Both the position numbers and the translations under genes were made by a program. From NCBI GenBank assembly GCA_036502575.1, contig DASXYL010000052.1, forward strand, positions 1-64,000: a stretch of DNA of 64,000 bases. The letters run 5' to 3'. Every line of letters starts with the position of its first letter. The stretch's first letter is position 1. The DNA is from DASXRA01 sp036502575. Lineage in GTDB: Bacteria > Actinomycetota > Actinomycetes > Mycobacteriales > Jatrophihabitantaceae. The notes beneath the pieces are model-generated. The model ran no database searches. It was not told where the DNA came from and saw only the letters and a program-made list of their open reading frames with translations. Positions 1-8,580 of the stretch are shown here, piece by piece.

Positions 1-1
1 G

Positions 2-610
2 ATCCGCCGCCGGGTGTTCCGTGATCCACCGACCGAGCGGAACCGGGTCTGGCAGATGGACTTCTCCGAGTTCGAAGCGGCCGGCGGTGGGATCTGGCGG
101 ATCTGCGCGGTGATCGACTACGTCACCAAATACTGCCTCGCGGTCACCGTCACGCCCACCGCGCGAGGCGTTGACGCGCTCACGTGCTTGAAGGCTGCGG
201 TGCTGCACGCCGAGCAGCTCCTCGAGCTGAGCGACTTGCGCGAGGATCGCGGTGAGCTCGACCTGGTCGACGAGGCCACCGGCGAGATCCTGCGCACCGT
301 CCCGGCGCCGATCGCGGTGGTCACCGACAACGGACCCTGCTTCCGCGGCGCGGTGTTCGCCGAAGCCTTCACCGGGGACGACCCGCTGCTGCGCCACGTC
401 CGCACCCGCGTCAAGAGCCCGCAGACCAACGGCGTCATCGAACGCTACTTCGGCACCCTCAAATACGAGCACCTATTCCGCGGACCCATCAACGACGGCG
501 ACGCCCTCGCCGTGGAAGTCAACTGGTTCCGCCAGATCTACAACACCATCCGACCCCACCAAGCCATAGGCGACCGCACCCCGCGCGACGCCTACCTCGC
601 CGGCTCGTAG
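2..610 (+). CDS. IS transposase, integrase-core (rve) C-terminal part, cut by window edge
   Basis: DDE-type transposase of the IS481/IS3-like integrase-core group, which cuts and joins insertion-sequence ends. The frame is open back to the first base of the window, so the N-terminal helix-turn-helix part is outside; GTG at 14 is only an internal codon. The catalytic triad is visible: Asp in QMDFSEF, Asp in VTDNG, and Glu in NGVIERYFG 38 residues after the second Asp. The C-terminal motif YNTIRPHQAIGDRTP is typical of the family. The right end of the element should lie just after the stop, but I could not define its inverted repeat. It marks this edge as mobile DNA. Confidence 0.85.
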   Translation: MRRRVFRDPPTERNRVWQMDFSEFEAAGGGIWRICAVIDYVTKYCLAVTVTPTARGVDALTCLKAAVLHAEQLLELSDLREDRGELDLVDEATGEILRTVPAPIAVVTDNGPCFRGAVFAEAFTGDDPLLRHVRTRVKSPQTNGVIERYFGTLKYEHLFRGPINDGDALAVEVNWFRQIYNTIRPHQAIGDRTPRDAYLAGS

Positions 611-683
611 TTGCCAGCCCGTATGCCCGTCGCCGAGCTGTTACTGGCTGGCGGTGCCGCACCTAAGCGCGAGAGCATCAGGC

Positions 684-1253
684 ATGGCCTCCACGCCCAG
701 GGCGACCCGCGAGAACGAGCGGGTGGCCGCACGCCTGTCCGAGCAGCAACTGGTGGGAGTGAAGTACTTCCTGCTGACGCTGAACGACGATGCCGAGCTC
801 TGGGACTGGGATTTCGGAGCGTGGCATCAGCCAACAATGGGCGTCGAGTTCGCTACGGAGCAGGGCGAGGTTTTTTCCGCGACGTGGGGCGAGTACTTCA
901 ACTGGGGCTTCGGCGTCGACCTTTTCGACGAGCCGATGAGCACACACCTCGTTCCCGAAGCCGCCGGCAATTGGGTCGACGTCTCGACCCACGACGCATG
1001 GTCTGGCCTGCTGCGCACGCCAATCGACGTTGCGTTTCTTTGGAACGACTACGGCACCGGCCAACAACCGTGCCCGGACGCCCTCAAACTGAGCACCGAC
1101 CCGACCACAGCATGGGTGATCACCGCGGACTGGCAGCGCCAAAACAGCAAGACCTCGATCCAGCTGGGGGCCGACGATCTTCTGGTCATCTTCAACGACA
1201 AGCTCGTCGAGGTCCTAGGCCTATTCGATTCAAACCGCGGCCGCACATCCTGA
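684..1253 (+). CDS. Hypothetical protein, about 189 residues
   Basis: Not recognised. The ATG at 684 (MASTPRATRENE) is preferred over an in-frame start at 654 because the 10 extra residues are low-complexity. The product is soluble, with no signal peptide or membrane segment, rich in Trp/Asp/Phe and lacking recognisable catalytic motifs. It stands alone next to the transposase end and lacks a visible partner. The high aromatic content and normal codon use argue that it is a real protein rather than a chance frame. Confidence 0.5.
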   Translation: MASTPRATRENERVAARLSEQQLVGVKYFLLTLNDDAELWDWDFGAWHQPTMGVEFATEQGEVFSATWGEYFNWGFGVDLFDEPMSTHLVPEAAGNWVDVSTHDAWSGLLRTPIDVAFLWNDYGTGQQPCPDALKLSTDPTTAWVITADWQRQNSKTSIQLGADDLLVIFNDKLVEVLGLFDSNRGRTS

Positions 1254-1348
1254 CAGCACTCGCTGAGAACGCGACAACCTCAAGATCGAACTGAGCCGAA
1301 AGGTTGACGCAAGACATACGTCAAAATCGCCGGCCACCGGACCCGTGG

Positions 1349-1713
1349 TCAGCCGGGTTTGCCCGCCGTCACGCTCGCGTAAGCGATGTGCCCGAAGAAC
1401 GAGCCGTCCTCGACGCGGCGACGGGCCTCGGCCTTGAGAGAGAGGCGGCGAGGTCCGGGCCGACGCGCCCGTGGCTAACGAGCACATCGCCGCCGCGGTC
1501 GACGATGCTGAGCATGTAGCCAGCCGGGCCGGTCTGTACGTACCCGCACCCGATCTCCAGCACGCGGCCTCCGTCGGGGGCGGCCAGTTCGTCGAGATAG
1601 GCCGTCAACATTGCCTGCTGCTGCGGGTCGCGCGCCCGCAACTCCATCGCGTTGCCGAGCTGCTCGGCCACCGCTGCATCGACCTTGCTGGGTTCGGCAT
1701 AGACGTCGGGCAT
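1349..1713 (-). pseudogene. SAM-dependent methyltransferase remnant with internal deletion and frameshift
   Basis: Residues 1-56 look like the start of a class I methyltransferase and end in motif I (VLEIGCG). The sequence then jumps directly to what looks like the C-terminal end of the same kind of protein (TGPAGYMLSIVDRGGDVL), so the central part of the Rossmann fold is missing. Near position 1437 a CT repeat (TCTCTCTC) shifts the frame. Read in the other frame, the tail continues sensibly (LKAEARRRVEDGSFFGH...) to a TGA at 1349-1351. Read straight through, the frame gives 114 residues ending at 1369. The product cannot fold as an active methyltransferase. Confidence 0.7.
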
Positions 1714-1778
1714 GCCCCACCTCCCGCTGCGGGATCCTACGAGTCCGCAGCGGCAGGCGGAATGACGCGGCGGAAAGG

Positions 1779-2372
1779 TCAGTGCTTGCGCACCGGGTAG
1801 ATCAGGTGCGTGACCCGGTCGCCCTCGATCACGGTCGGGTTCTCCAGCAGGAGTGGCGGCTTGGCGATCTCGCCGAAGAACGGGATACCGGTGCCGAGCA
1901 CGGCCGGAGCCAGACACAGCACGACCTCGTCGGCGAGCCCCTCGTCGAGCACCTGCCGGCCGATGTCGCCGGCGGTGACGGTGACGTCGCGGTCGCCGGC
2001 GAACGCTTGCGCCTGCTCGATCGCGCTGCGGACGCCGTCGGTGACGAACGTGAACGGCGCCGCGGGGAACGGCCAGTCGGTCGGCGCCTCGTGGGTCACG
2101 ACGAACACCGCGTCGCCGGCGGCCGGGCGGCCGTTCCAGCCGTTGGTGATGTCGAACAGTCGCCGCCCGATCACGCAGGCCCCGACCCGAGTCCACGACT
2201 TCCGCATGTACTGCGCCGTCGGCTCGGACACGTGAAAGACCTGCTCGGGATCCCCGGGCGCGATGGCGACCTCGCCGTTGTCGTACCAGTCGAACAGCGG
2301 GCCGACCTCGTCGGACGGATCCGCGATGAACCCGTCCAGCGACACAGCCGCCACCACCATGACCCTGCCCAT
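1779..2372 (-). CDS. Dihydrofolate reductase-family protein (RibD C-terminal type)
   Basis: A RibD C-terminal / DHFR-like reductase, usually an NADPH-dependent enzyme of unknown substrate. Family features seen are the N-terminal strand and SLDGFIADP, the central GRRLFDITNGWNG segment, and the C-terminal EVVLCLAPAVLGTGIPFFG. At about 197 residues the length is normal. The ATG at 2372 shares one base with the TGA of the upstream SRPBCC gene (TGATG), implying coupled translation; a GTG one codon earlier is possible. It is the third gene of an ArsR-SRPBCC-reductase operon, a common actinobacterial arrangement. Confidence 0.85.
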   Translation of the reverse strand: MGRVMVVAAVSLDGFIADPSDEVGPLFDWYDNGEVAIAPGDPEQVFHVSEPTAQYMRKSWTRVGACVIGRRLFDITNGWNGRPAAGDAVFVVTHEAPTDWPFPAAPFTFVTDGVRSAIEQAQAFAGDRDVTVTAGDIGRQVLDEGLADEVVLCLAPAVLGTGIPFFGEIAKPPLLLENPTVIEGDRVTHLIYPVRKH

Positions 2373-2848
2373 CACGCCACCGCCGCCAGCAGTTCGTCGA
2401 GCAGGTCGAAGCTGCGCTCGACGCCGCTCATCATCCCGGTCGCGAGCGCCGCATCACGGGCTTGCGCCGACGGGAAGCGAACGATCCGGGTGACCGTCGT
2501 TGTGCCGTTCTGCTCCGCGAACAGCACCGTGTGCAGCGTCTCGGGCCACTCGTCGCCCCACCGCTCGGTGTGGACGATCCGCGCCGGCGCCTCGACCTCG
2601 CGGAAGTCGCCGCGCATCTCCATCTCGGTGCCGTCCTGGTATCGCCACACGTAGTGCCACGACCCGCCCGGACGCAGGTCGATCTCGCAGACCGGCATCG
2701 TCCAGTGTTCGGGACCGAGCAGCCACTGCGATACCAGCTCGGGCTTGGTGTGCGCGTCGAACACCAGGTGGAGTGGCGCATCGAACCCACGACTGATCGA
2801 GATCTCGTCGTCGGACAGGGTCGTCAGCGTCGTGGTGCTAGTGGTCAT
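2372..2848 (-). CDS. SRPBCC (AHSA1-type) domain protein
   Basis: A 158-residue START-like / Aha1-type fold protein with a hydrophobic ligand-binding cavity. Visible marks are ISRGFDAPLHLVFDAHTKPEL at the start, the LGPEHWTMPV turn, the central RPGGSWHYVWR strand and the C-terminal helix MMSGVERSFDLLDELL. These proteins are typically encoded right after an ArsR repressor and are thought to bind small lipophilic molecules. The start overlaps the end of the ArsR gene by 11 bases and the stop overlaps the reductase start, so the three genes form one transcript. Confidence 0.85.
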   Translation of the reverse strand: MTTSTTTLTTLSDDEISISRGFDAPLHLVFDAHTKPELVSQWLLGPEHWTMPVCEIDLRPGGSWHYVWRYQDGTEMEMRGDFREVEAPARIVHTERWGDEWPETLHTVLFAEQNGTTTVTRIVRFPSAQARDAALATGMMSGVERSFDLLDELLAAVA

Positions 2849-3176
2849 GATCCTTCTCCTTCAGGTGATCCAGGACCTTGTCCAGCCGTTGGTAGCTGGC
2901 GTCCCAGAATTGGCGGTATCTCTGCGCCCACTCGGCGACGTCCTTGAGCGGCGCTGCGTCCAGCTCGCAGGGACGCCACTGCGCCTCGCGTCCCCGTTTG
3001 ATCAGCCCGGCCCGTTCGAGCACCCGCAGGTGCTTGGAGACGGCCGGCCCGCTCATGGCGAACGGCGCCGAGAGCTCCTTCACCGTCGCCGAGCCCTCGA
3101 GCAGGCGGGCCAGGATCGCCCGCCTCGTGGGGTCGGCGAGCGCGGCGAAGGTCGCGCTGAGTGGATCCGTTGCCAT
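2838..3176 (-). CDS. ArsR-family transcriptional repressor
   Basis: A 112-residue winged-helix regulator. ATFAALADPTRRAILARL opens the fold, followed by the recognition helix MSGPAVSKHLRVLERAGLI and the wing KRGREAQWRPCEL. It lacks the paired Cys/His metal sites of SmtB-type sensors, fitting the non-metal subgroup that sits with AHSA1 genes. It is first in a three-gene operon and probably represses it. A 14-base palindrome lies 9 bases upstream of the start codon and is the obvious operator. Confidence 0.9.
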   Translation of the reverse strand: MATDPLSATFAALADPTRRAILARLLEGSATVKELSAPFAMSGPAVSKHLRVLERAGLIKRGREAQWRPCELDAAPLKDVAEWAQRYRQFWDASYQRLDKVLDHLKEKDHDH

Positions 3177-3184
3177 GAGCTACC

Positions 3185-3198
3185 TAACCGATCGGTTA
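3185..3198. promoter_or_regulatory. Perfect palindrome TAACCGATCGGTTA, probable ArsR operator
   Basis: A perfect 14-base palindrome directly upstream of the ArsR start at 3176, extended by looser symmetry on both sides. Its position over the expected promoter suggests autorepression. This is inference from position and symmetry. Confidence 0.6.
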
Positions 3199-3315
3199 TC
3201 TAACTACTTGGTTTGCTACTGGCCGGACGGGCACGTGTCAAGCCCGAAGAGGCGGTATCCCCGCCACGTCCCGTCCCCTCCAGGTATGACGGAATCTCCA
3301 ACCGAGGAGGGAAAT

Positions 3316-3798
3316 GTGAGAGCACGAGTAATCGCGGCGGTGGCCGTGGCCGCCATCGGCGCCGGAACCGGCCTCGCCGTCGCCACCGTGCCGGCCGCGG
3401 CCGCGACGCCGGTATGTACCTCGGCGCAACTGCAGCCGCACTTCGACGGCCAGCAGGGCGCGTCCGGCACGCTGCACGACGTCTGGCACTTCACCAACGT
3501 CGGCGCCACCTGCCAAACCATCGGGTTCGTCGGCGCGCGCAACTTCGGTTCGGACGGGCGAGCGCTGCCGACCACGGTGACCTGGGTCGGCACGAAGCAC
3601 ACGATCGTGCTGAAGAAGGGGCAGCGCGCGCAGTGGCGCTTCTACTTCACCGATCCGTCGCGGCTGAACTGCGCGCCCCAGGCGGCCACCAACATGATCA
3701 TCACACCGCCGAACAACACCGTGCCGGTCCTGGGCGGGCGGGGCGTGAAGTCCTGCAAGGGCGCGTTCAACGCCTCACCACTGGTCGCCATCGGCTAA
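3316..3798 (+). CDS. Secreted DUF4232 protein
   Basis: A 160-residue exported protein of the actinobacterial DUF4232 family, function unknown. The GTG at 3316 follows a good ribosome-binding site (GAGGAGG at 3304-3310); an ATG at 3286 is in frame but has no such site. Residues 1-32 form a signal peptide ending in an Ala-rich cleavage region. The domain shows the usual Cys pairs (VCTSAQL, ATCQTIGF, LNCAP, KSCKG) and a beta-sandwich pattern. It stands alone and faces the next gene across a stem-loop. Confidence 0.85.
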   Translation: MRARVIAAVAVAAIGAGTGLAVATVPAAAATPVCTSAQLQPHFDGQQGASGTLHDVWHFTNVGATCQTIGFVGARNFGSDGRALPTTVTWVGTKHTIVLKKGQRAQWRFYFTDPSRLNCAPQAATNMIITPPNNTVPVLGGRGVKSCKGAFNASPLVAIG

Positions 3799-3801
3799 TC
3801 G

Positions 3802-3818
3802 GCCCCGATTACCGGGGC
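3802..3818. terminator. Short GC stem-loop between convergent genes
   Basis: GCCCCG and CGGGGC arms with a 5-base loop just after the stop at 3798. It probably terminates the DUF4232 gene, although there is no T-run. Confidence 0.4.
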
Positions 3819-4090
3819 GAGGCGATGCCGGGCGGGGGGTCGCCGGCATCAGCCCCGCCCGGGTCGTCACGCCCCATGGCAATACCGCGCCGCAGGGTCA
3901 GCACGGTGAGGCTGGCCTGCACCTGAGCCCGCGACGCCTCGCGGCGAACCTCGAGCGGCAAGCGCCCCCACACGGCATCGACGATCTCGTCGACGGTCAC
4001 GTTGGCCACCTCTTCGCCCCGCTCAGTGGCGTCGCGATCGTGGCGGGCGAGCGCGTCCTCGATCCATCCACGCAGCTGCGGCCGGTCCAC
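3809..4090 (-). CDS. Small hypothetical protein
   Basis: A 93-residue soluble protein, not recognised. The first two thirds look helical and well formed (WIEDALARHDRDATERGEEV, VTVDEIVDAVWGRLPLEV), while the tail is Gly/Asp/Pro-rich. It resembles actinobacterial small acidic helical proteins but has no diagnostic motif. There are no close partners: its start is followed by about 370 bases with no convincing gene. Confidence 0.5.
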   Translation of the reverse strand: MDRPQLRGWIEDALARHDRDATERGEEVANVTVDEIVDAVWGRLPLEVRREASRAQVQASLTVLTLRRGIAMGRDDPGGADAGDPPPGIASPR

Positions 4091-4464
4091 TGCATCAGCC
4101 TGGACCGGCGCGACGGAGCGTGTCCAGCCAGCCCGGACGAGTCGGGCGCACTGTCATCAACTGACCTGACACCCTCATGACAGCGTGACGTCTGGTGCTT
4201 GTCAGGTAACTCGTTGTAAGTTTCTCGTCGCACCCCGGCCACCTGGCAACCCTCCCGCTTGGTGACCGGGGTTGTCCATGTCCGCAGAGCGTTAGTTCCC
4301 GTCGGCGAGCAGCACGTCCCGTACGGACGCCAGTGCTTCCTGCGAATCGGCACCGAGCAGCTGCTCGAACGGGGCGGCGCGACCGTCAAGTAGGTCTAGG
4401 CCTACCCCGAGTTGGCGTAGCTCGCCCACTGTTTCCGGGGCGCACGAACGACAGAGTCGATCGC
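4091..4464. other. Intergenic stretch with a possible gene remnant on the minus strand
   Basis: No convincing intact gene. On the minus strand 4292-4429 encodes a protein-like string of 45 codons (GTG start, VGELRQLGVGLDLLDGRAA... ending LLADGN) that may be the tail of a lost gene. Otherwise I see only short inverted repeats. Confidence 0.3.
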
Positions 4465-6057
4465 ATGACGATCAACCGACGACGCCTCATCACCACCGTG
4501 CTCGCCGCCGCCGGGGTTACCGCGGCCATCTTGGTTCGGCCGGTGGCCGCTGCCCACGCGGATCCGGCCGCCGTGCACACCGACCGCGGCTGGGTGCAGG
4601 GCAGCGTCCACCAGGGCTACCGGACGTTCGAGGGCATCCCGTACGCCGCGCCGCCCGTCGGAAAGCTGCGGTTCGGCTCGCCGCAGCCGGCAGCAGCGTG
4701 GACGGGCACGCGAGACGCGACGCGAACCGGCCCGGCCTGCGCGCAGCTCGGCGGATTCCCCGGCGACAAACGCAGCGAGGCTGAGGATTGCCTCTACCTC
4801 AACGTGACCACTCCTGCGCCCGCGAGCCACCGCAAGCGTCCGGTGATGGTATGGATTCACGGCGACGGGTTCTTCCAGAGCTCGGGCGGCATCTACGGCG
4901 CCGAACGGCTGGCCACGCAGGGCGACGCAGTCGTGGTGACCTTCAACTACCGGCTCGGCGCCCTCGGGTTCTTGGCCCATCCGGCGCTCGACGGCGGCGT
5001 GGCGAAGCACCTGTCCGGCAACTTCGGGCTGGAGGACCAGCAGGCCGCCCTGCGCTGGGTGCACCGCAACGCGGACGCGTTCGGCGGCGACGCCGGCAAC
5101 GTCACGATCTTCGGCGAATCGGCCGGGGCCATGAGCGTCTGCGCGCACCTCGCCGCGCCCGGCTCGGCCGGACTGTTCGAGCGGGCGATCATCCAGAGCG
5201 GGCCGTGCACGCTGCGCTGGCCCTATCCGCCGACGTGGGGGCCGCTGCCGCGCAGCCAGCGCGAGGACCTCGGCCTCTCGCTGGCTAAACAGCTCGGCTG
5301 TACACATGAGGCGACGGCCGCTCGCTGCCTGCGCGCACTGCCCGTGAGCAAGCTGATCGACCTCGGCGGTATCGACTTCGGCCCCGGACCCACGGTGGGC
5401 GGCGGCATCCTGCCAATCGACCCGGCCCGGGCGCTGGCCACCGGGCGGATCAACCACGTGCCGGTCATGCACGGCACCACCCTGGACGAGCACATCACGT
5501 TCATCGCAGCGCTCGAGTCGATCTACGGGCCGGTCACCAGGGACAACTACGCCGACTTCGTCACCCAGGCCGTCGGGACCGACCGGGCACCGAAGGTTCT
5601 TGCCCGGTACCCCCTGCGGGACGGCGAGGCGCCGGCCGTGACGCTCGCCGCCCTGCTGACCGACTACTCGTGGGCCTGCCCGGCCGTGGAGACCGACCGC
5701 TTGCTCGCCCGGAACATCCCGACATACGCCTTCGAGTTCGCCGACCGCAACGCACCGTGGTTCGCCGACGCCGACCAGCCGACGTACCCGACCGGCGCGT
5801 ACCACGCGGGCGAACTGCAGTACCTGTTCACCCGGGCGTACGGGACCGGCACGCTGAACGCCGCCCAGCAGTACCTGTCGGACCAGATGATCAGCTACTG
5901 GACGAGGTTCGCGCGCACCGGGAACCCCAACGGCCCCGGCACCCCGCCGTGGCACCCGTTCCGCGACACCCAGGTGCAGTCGCTCGCCCCGCACGCCATC
6001 CACCCGGTCGACCTGGCCGCCGAGCACCAGTGCGGGTTCTGGCAATCGCTCGACTAA
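4465..6057 (+). CDS. Secreted type-B carboxylesterase
   Basis: An alpha/beta-hydrolase of the carboxylesterase/lipase type-B family, hydrolysing esters outside the membrane. The ATG at 4465 starts a 530-residue protein with a Tat-like or Sec signal (MTINRRRLITTVLAAAG). Family marks in order: the EDCLYLNV motif, the oxyanion region (VWIHGDGFF; the usual Gly-Gly is Gly-Asp-Gly here) and the nucleophile elbow FGESAGA with Ser219. The catalytic His is probably in AYHAGELQYLF. Length fits the family. The gene is alone; an upstream in-frame extension to 4333 lacks a ribosome-binding site and precedes the signal peptide. Confidence 0.9.
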   Translation: MTINRRRLITTVLAAAGVTAAILVRPVAAAHADPAAVHTDRGWVQGSVHQGYRTFEGIPYAAPPVGKLRFGSPQPAAAWTGTRDATRTGPACAQLGGFPGDKRSEAEDCLYLNVTTPAPASHRKRPVMVWIHGDGFFQSSGGIYGAERLATQGDAVVVTFNYRLGALGFLAHPALDGGVAKHLSGNFGLEDQQAALRWVHRNADAFGGDAGNVTIFGESAGAMSVCAHLAAPGSAGLFERAIIQSGPCTLRWPYPPTWGPLPRSQREDLGLSLAKQLGCTHEATAARCLRALPVSKLIDLGGIDFGPGPTVGGGILPIDPARALATGRINHVPVMHGTTLDEHITFIAALESIYGPVTRDNYADFVTQAVGTDRAPKVLARYPLRDGEAPAVTLAALLTDYSWACPAVETDRLLARNIPTYAFEFADRNAPWFADADQPTYPTGAYHAGELQYLFTRAYGTGTLNAAQQYLSDQMISYWTRFARTGNPNGPGTPPWHPFRDTQVQSLAPHAIHPVDLAAEHQCGFWQSLD

Positions 6058-6081
6058 GACCCGCCCGTAGGCTCTACAACC

Positions 6082-6912
6082 GTGCTGCGCACCGTCCTCG
6101 CCACCCGCTACGTGACTCCGTTGCGCGAGGGCGGTTCGCTGCCGGGTCTCATGGAGGCCGACGATCTCGGCACGTACGTCGTCAAGTACCGCGGCGCCGG
6201 GCAGGGCCGCAAGGCGCTGATCGCCGAGGTCATCTGTGCGCGGCTGGCTCGGGAACTCGGCCTGCCGGTGGCCGATCTGGTCATCGTCGAGCTCGACACC
6301 GCCCTGGCCGCGGGCGAGCCGGACGAGGAGGTGCAGGCCCTGTTGCGGGGCAGCGGTGGCCGCAACCTCGGCGTGGACTTCCTGCCCGGCGCTCTCGACT
6401 TCGACCCGGTGGCGTTCGAGGTCGACGCCGAGTTCGCCGGACGGGTGCTGTGGTTCGACGCCTTGATCAACAACGTCGATCGCTCGTGGCGCAACCCGAA
6501 CCTGCTGTCCTGGCACGGGCGTCCGTACCTGATCGATCACGGCTCGGCGTTGACGTTCCACCACACGTGGAAGTCGCCGGAGGCAGCGGCCGCCCGCCCC
6601 TACGATGCAGGGGATCACGTCCTGATCGGCACGACCCCCGACGTGGTCACTGCGGATGCCGCGCTCGCGCCCGGCCTGGGCATCGAGGTGCTGCAGGCCG
6701 CCGCCGCGGACGTGCCCGACGAGTGGCTGATCGACGAGCCGGGCTTCGACAGGCCGGACGACGTGCGCCGCGGCTATGTCGAGTGGTTCGCTGCCCGCCT
6801 GGACGCCCGGCCGAGTTGGGTCGGCGCGTTGCGCGATGCCGTGGCGGCCGGACCGGCGCCGCGGCGGCCGCGTGAGCGCAAGCGGCTCGAGTGGTTGGGT
6901 GATTCCCCGTGA
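6082..6912 (+). CDS. HipA-like kinase-fold protein (HipA_2 family)
   Basis: A 276-residue stand-alone kinase-fold protein related to the catalytic core of HipA. Visible motifs are the N-terminal nucleotide-binding strand (YVVKYRGAGQGRKALIAEVI), the catalytic-loop equivalent FDALINNVDRSWRNPN and the DFG-like YLIDHGSALTFHH. It differs from classical HipA, which is about 440 residues and paired with HipB. Its GTGA overlap with the DUF3037 gene is the standard partner arrangement of this family. Substrate unknown; a toxin-antitoxin role is possible but unproven. Confidence 0.85.
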   Translation: MLRTVLATRYVTPLREGGSLPGLMEADDLGTYVVKYRGAGQGRKALIAEVICARLARELGLPVADLVIVELDTALAAGEPDEEVQALLRGSGGRNLGVDFLPGALDFDPVAFEVDAEFAGRVLWFDALINNVDRSWRNPNLLSWHGRPYLIDHGSALTFHHTWKSPEAAAARPYDAGDHVLIGTTPDVVTADAALAPGLGIEVLQAAAADVPDEWLIDEPGFDRPDDVRRGYVEWFAARLDARPSWVGALRDAVAAGPAPRRPRERKRLEWLGDSP

Positions 6913-7298
6913 CCGCGCTGCAGCCGTTCGAGTACGTCGTGCTGCGCGTCGTGCCCCGCGTCGATCGAGGCGAGTCGATCAACGCCGGCGTCGTCGTGTA
7001 CAGCCGAGCGTTGGAATTCCTGGGCTGCCGTGTGCACCTGGATCGCGACCGGCTCACGGCTCTCGATCCCTCGGCCGATGCGGACCTGATCGATCGGGCG
7101 CTGGAGTCGGTCTCGGACGTGTGCGGGAACGCACCCGGGGCCGGCCCGGCGGCCGGCGAGGAGATCGGGCGGCGGTTCCGGTGGCTGACTGCGCCGCGCA
7201 GCACGGTGGTGCAGCCCGGGCCGGTGCACACCGGGCTCACCGCCGATCCGGGCGCCGAGCTCGAACGGCTGCTGCAGTTGCTCGTGTTGCCGCGCTGA
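6909..7298 (+). CDS. DUF3037 protein, partner of the HipA-like kinase
   Basis: A 129-residue DUF3037 protein. The start (FEYVVLRVVPRVDRGESINAGVVVYS) is the family signature. GTG at 6909 overlaps the previous stop by 4 bases. The pair HipA_2 plus DUF3037 occurs widely in actinobacteria; the role of DUF3037, whether regulator, inhibitor or substrate, is not known. It ends 13 bases before the convergent L,D-transpeptidase stop. Confidence 0.85.
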   Translation: MTALQPFEYVVLRVVPRVDRGESINAGVVVYSRALEFLGCRVHLDRDRLTALDPSADADLIDRALESVSDVCGNAPGAGPAAGEEIGRRFRWLTAPRSTVVQPGPVHTGLTADPGAELERLLQLLVLPR

Positions 7299-7310
7299 CC
7301 GGTTCGGCGC

Positions 7311-8456
7311 TCAGTTCTTGAGCAGGTTGCCGTCCTGCCAGTCCGCCCAGGACACGTTCCAATCGCCGAAACCGTCCCACGACGGCATCGTGTTGCTGGT
7401 CCCGGTGTTGGTGTAGGTGACGACGTCGCCGATCTGGGAGAAGTTGTAGAACCACTGCGCGTCGGCCACCGTCAGGTTGGTGCAGCCGTGCGAAGTACTA
7501 CGGCTGCCGATGTTGCCGCTGTTCCACGCCGCGGCGTGCACGAACTCGCCAGAGTTGGTCAACCGCACCGACCACGGCACCTTCAACGAGTACGGGTTCG
7601 ACTCGCCCGGCGCGCTGACCATCAACTGCGGGTTCTTCTTCGCCATCACGATCTTCTTGCCGAGATAGGTCGGCGTGGACGCCTTCCCCAGCGAGACCGG
7701 GAACTGCTTCACCTGCGTTCCGTCCGAGGTCACGGTCATCCGCTCGTTGGTGCCGTCGACGGTCGAGACGTGCGCAGCGCCGATATTGATCTGCAGCGTC
7801 AGGCTGTCGTCGAACGCCAGTCCCTTGCCGGCGCTGATGCCCTTCAGCGGCATGTCCATCTCGATCTTCGAGCGGGCCGGCCAGTACTGCTGGGGGCGAT
7901 AGTGGGCCTCCATCGCGTACCCGGCGTTGGACGCCACCCAGAACCAGGCCCCCTGCACCGGCTGCCCGTTCACCTTCACCGTGACGGCTTTGTTGAACGC
8001 ATGCGCGTCGGTGACCTTCTTCGAGAACTGGGCGATGAGCGGCATCCCGATCCCGTAGGTCTGCCCGTCGCCCTGGAACAAGCTCACGTGCACCGGCTTG
8101 GTCGGAACCGCGGGGTGGCTCGACTGCGCACCACCGGGGGCACCGGACACCGCTTTCGAGCCGCCCGGCGAGGCCGCGGTGGGATGGTCGTGGTGCCGTC
8201 CCGTCAACCGGACCGCAGCCACACCAGCGATGACAGCCACCGCCGCGACCGCGGCGATGACGAGCAGCGGGCCCCGACCGCGCCCGCCGCCTGACCCGTG
8301 GCGCGTGGGCCCGCCGCCCCTCGGCCGGCCGGGACCACCCGACCCGTAGGTCGTGGGCGCCCCCCACTCGTCGAACTGCGCCGGCTGCCGGACGCTGTCC
8401 CAATCGGTCGTCCCGCGACCCGTGTCACTCCACGGCCCGTCAACGCCGCGCGTCAT
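7311..8456 (-). CDS. L,D-transpeptidase, membrane-anchored, with Ig-like domain
   Basis: Peptidoglycan cross-linking enzyme forming 3-3 bonds, or anchoring proteins, outside the membrane. 381 residues: a Gly/Arg/Pro-rich cytoplasmic tail, one membrane segment (about 65-88), a low-complexity linker, Ig-like domain(s) at about 120-245 and the YkuD domain to the C-terminus. The catalytic motif is complete: His307 in GEFVHAAAW, then STSHGCTNL with His323 and nucleophile Cys325. The layout matches LdtMt-type enzymes, except that the anchor is a transmembrane helix instead of a lipobox. The gene is monocistronic. Confidence 0.93.
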   Translation of the reverse strand: MTRGVDGPWSDTGRGTTDWDSVRQPAQFDEWGAPTTYGSGGPGRPRGGGPTRHGSGGGRGRGPLLVIAAVAAVAVIAGVAAVRLTGRHHDHPTAASPGGSKAVSGAPGGAQSSHPAVPTKPVHVSLFQGDGQTYGIGMPLIAQFSKKVTDAHAFNKAVTVKVNGQPVQGAWFWVASNAGYAMEAHYRPQQYWPARSKIEMDMPLKGISAGKGLAFDDSLTLQINIGAAHVSTVDGTNERMTVTSDGTQVKQFPVSLGKASTPTYLGKKIVMAKKNPQLMVSAPGESNPYSLKVPWSVRLTNSGEFVHAAAWNSGNIGSRSTSHGCTNLTVADAQWFYNFSQIGDVVTYTNTGTSNTMPSWDGFGDWNVSWADWQDGNLLKN

Positions 8457-8580
8457 CGCATACCCCCGAGGTTCCTGTCCACTGACAAACCGCGGCCGCG
8501 GCGATTGCCGTTACTGCCGCAGCCTGTACCAGACTCGTCGACCGGCTCGCCTCACGCAAATATCCGCGACGCCGGCTGAG

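Noticed and set aside
4402..6618. Very long minus-strand open frame (738 codons) opposite the esterase
   Set aside because: It is the antisense shadow of two clear plus-strand genes; Arg/Gly/His-rich composition and no domain.
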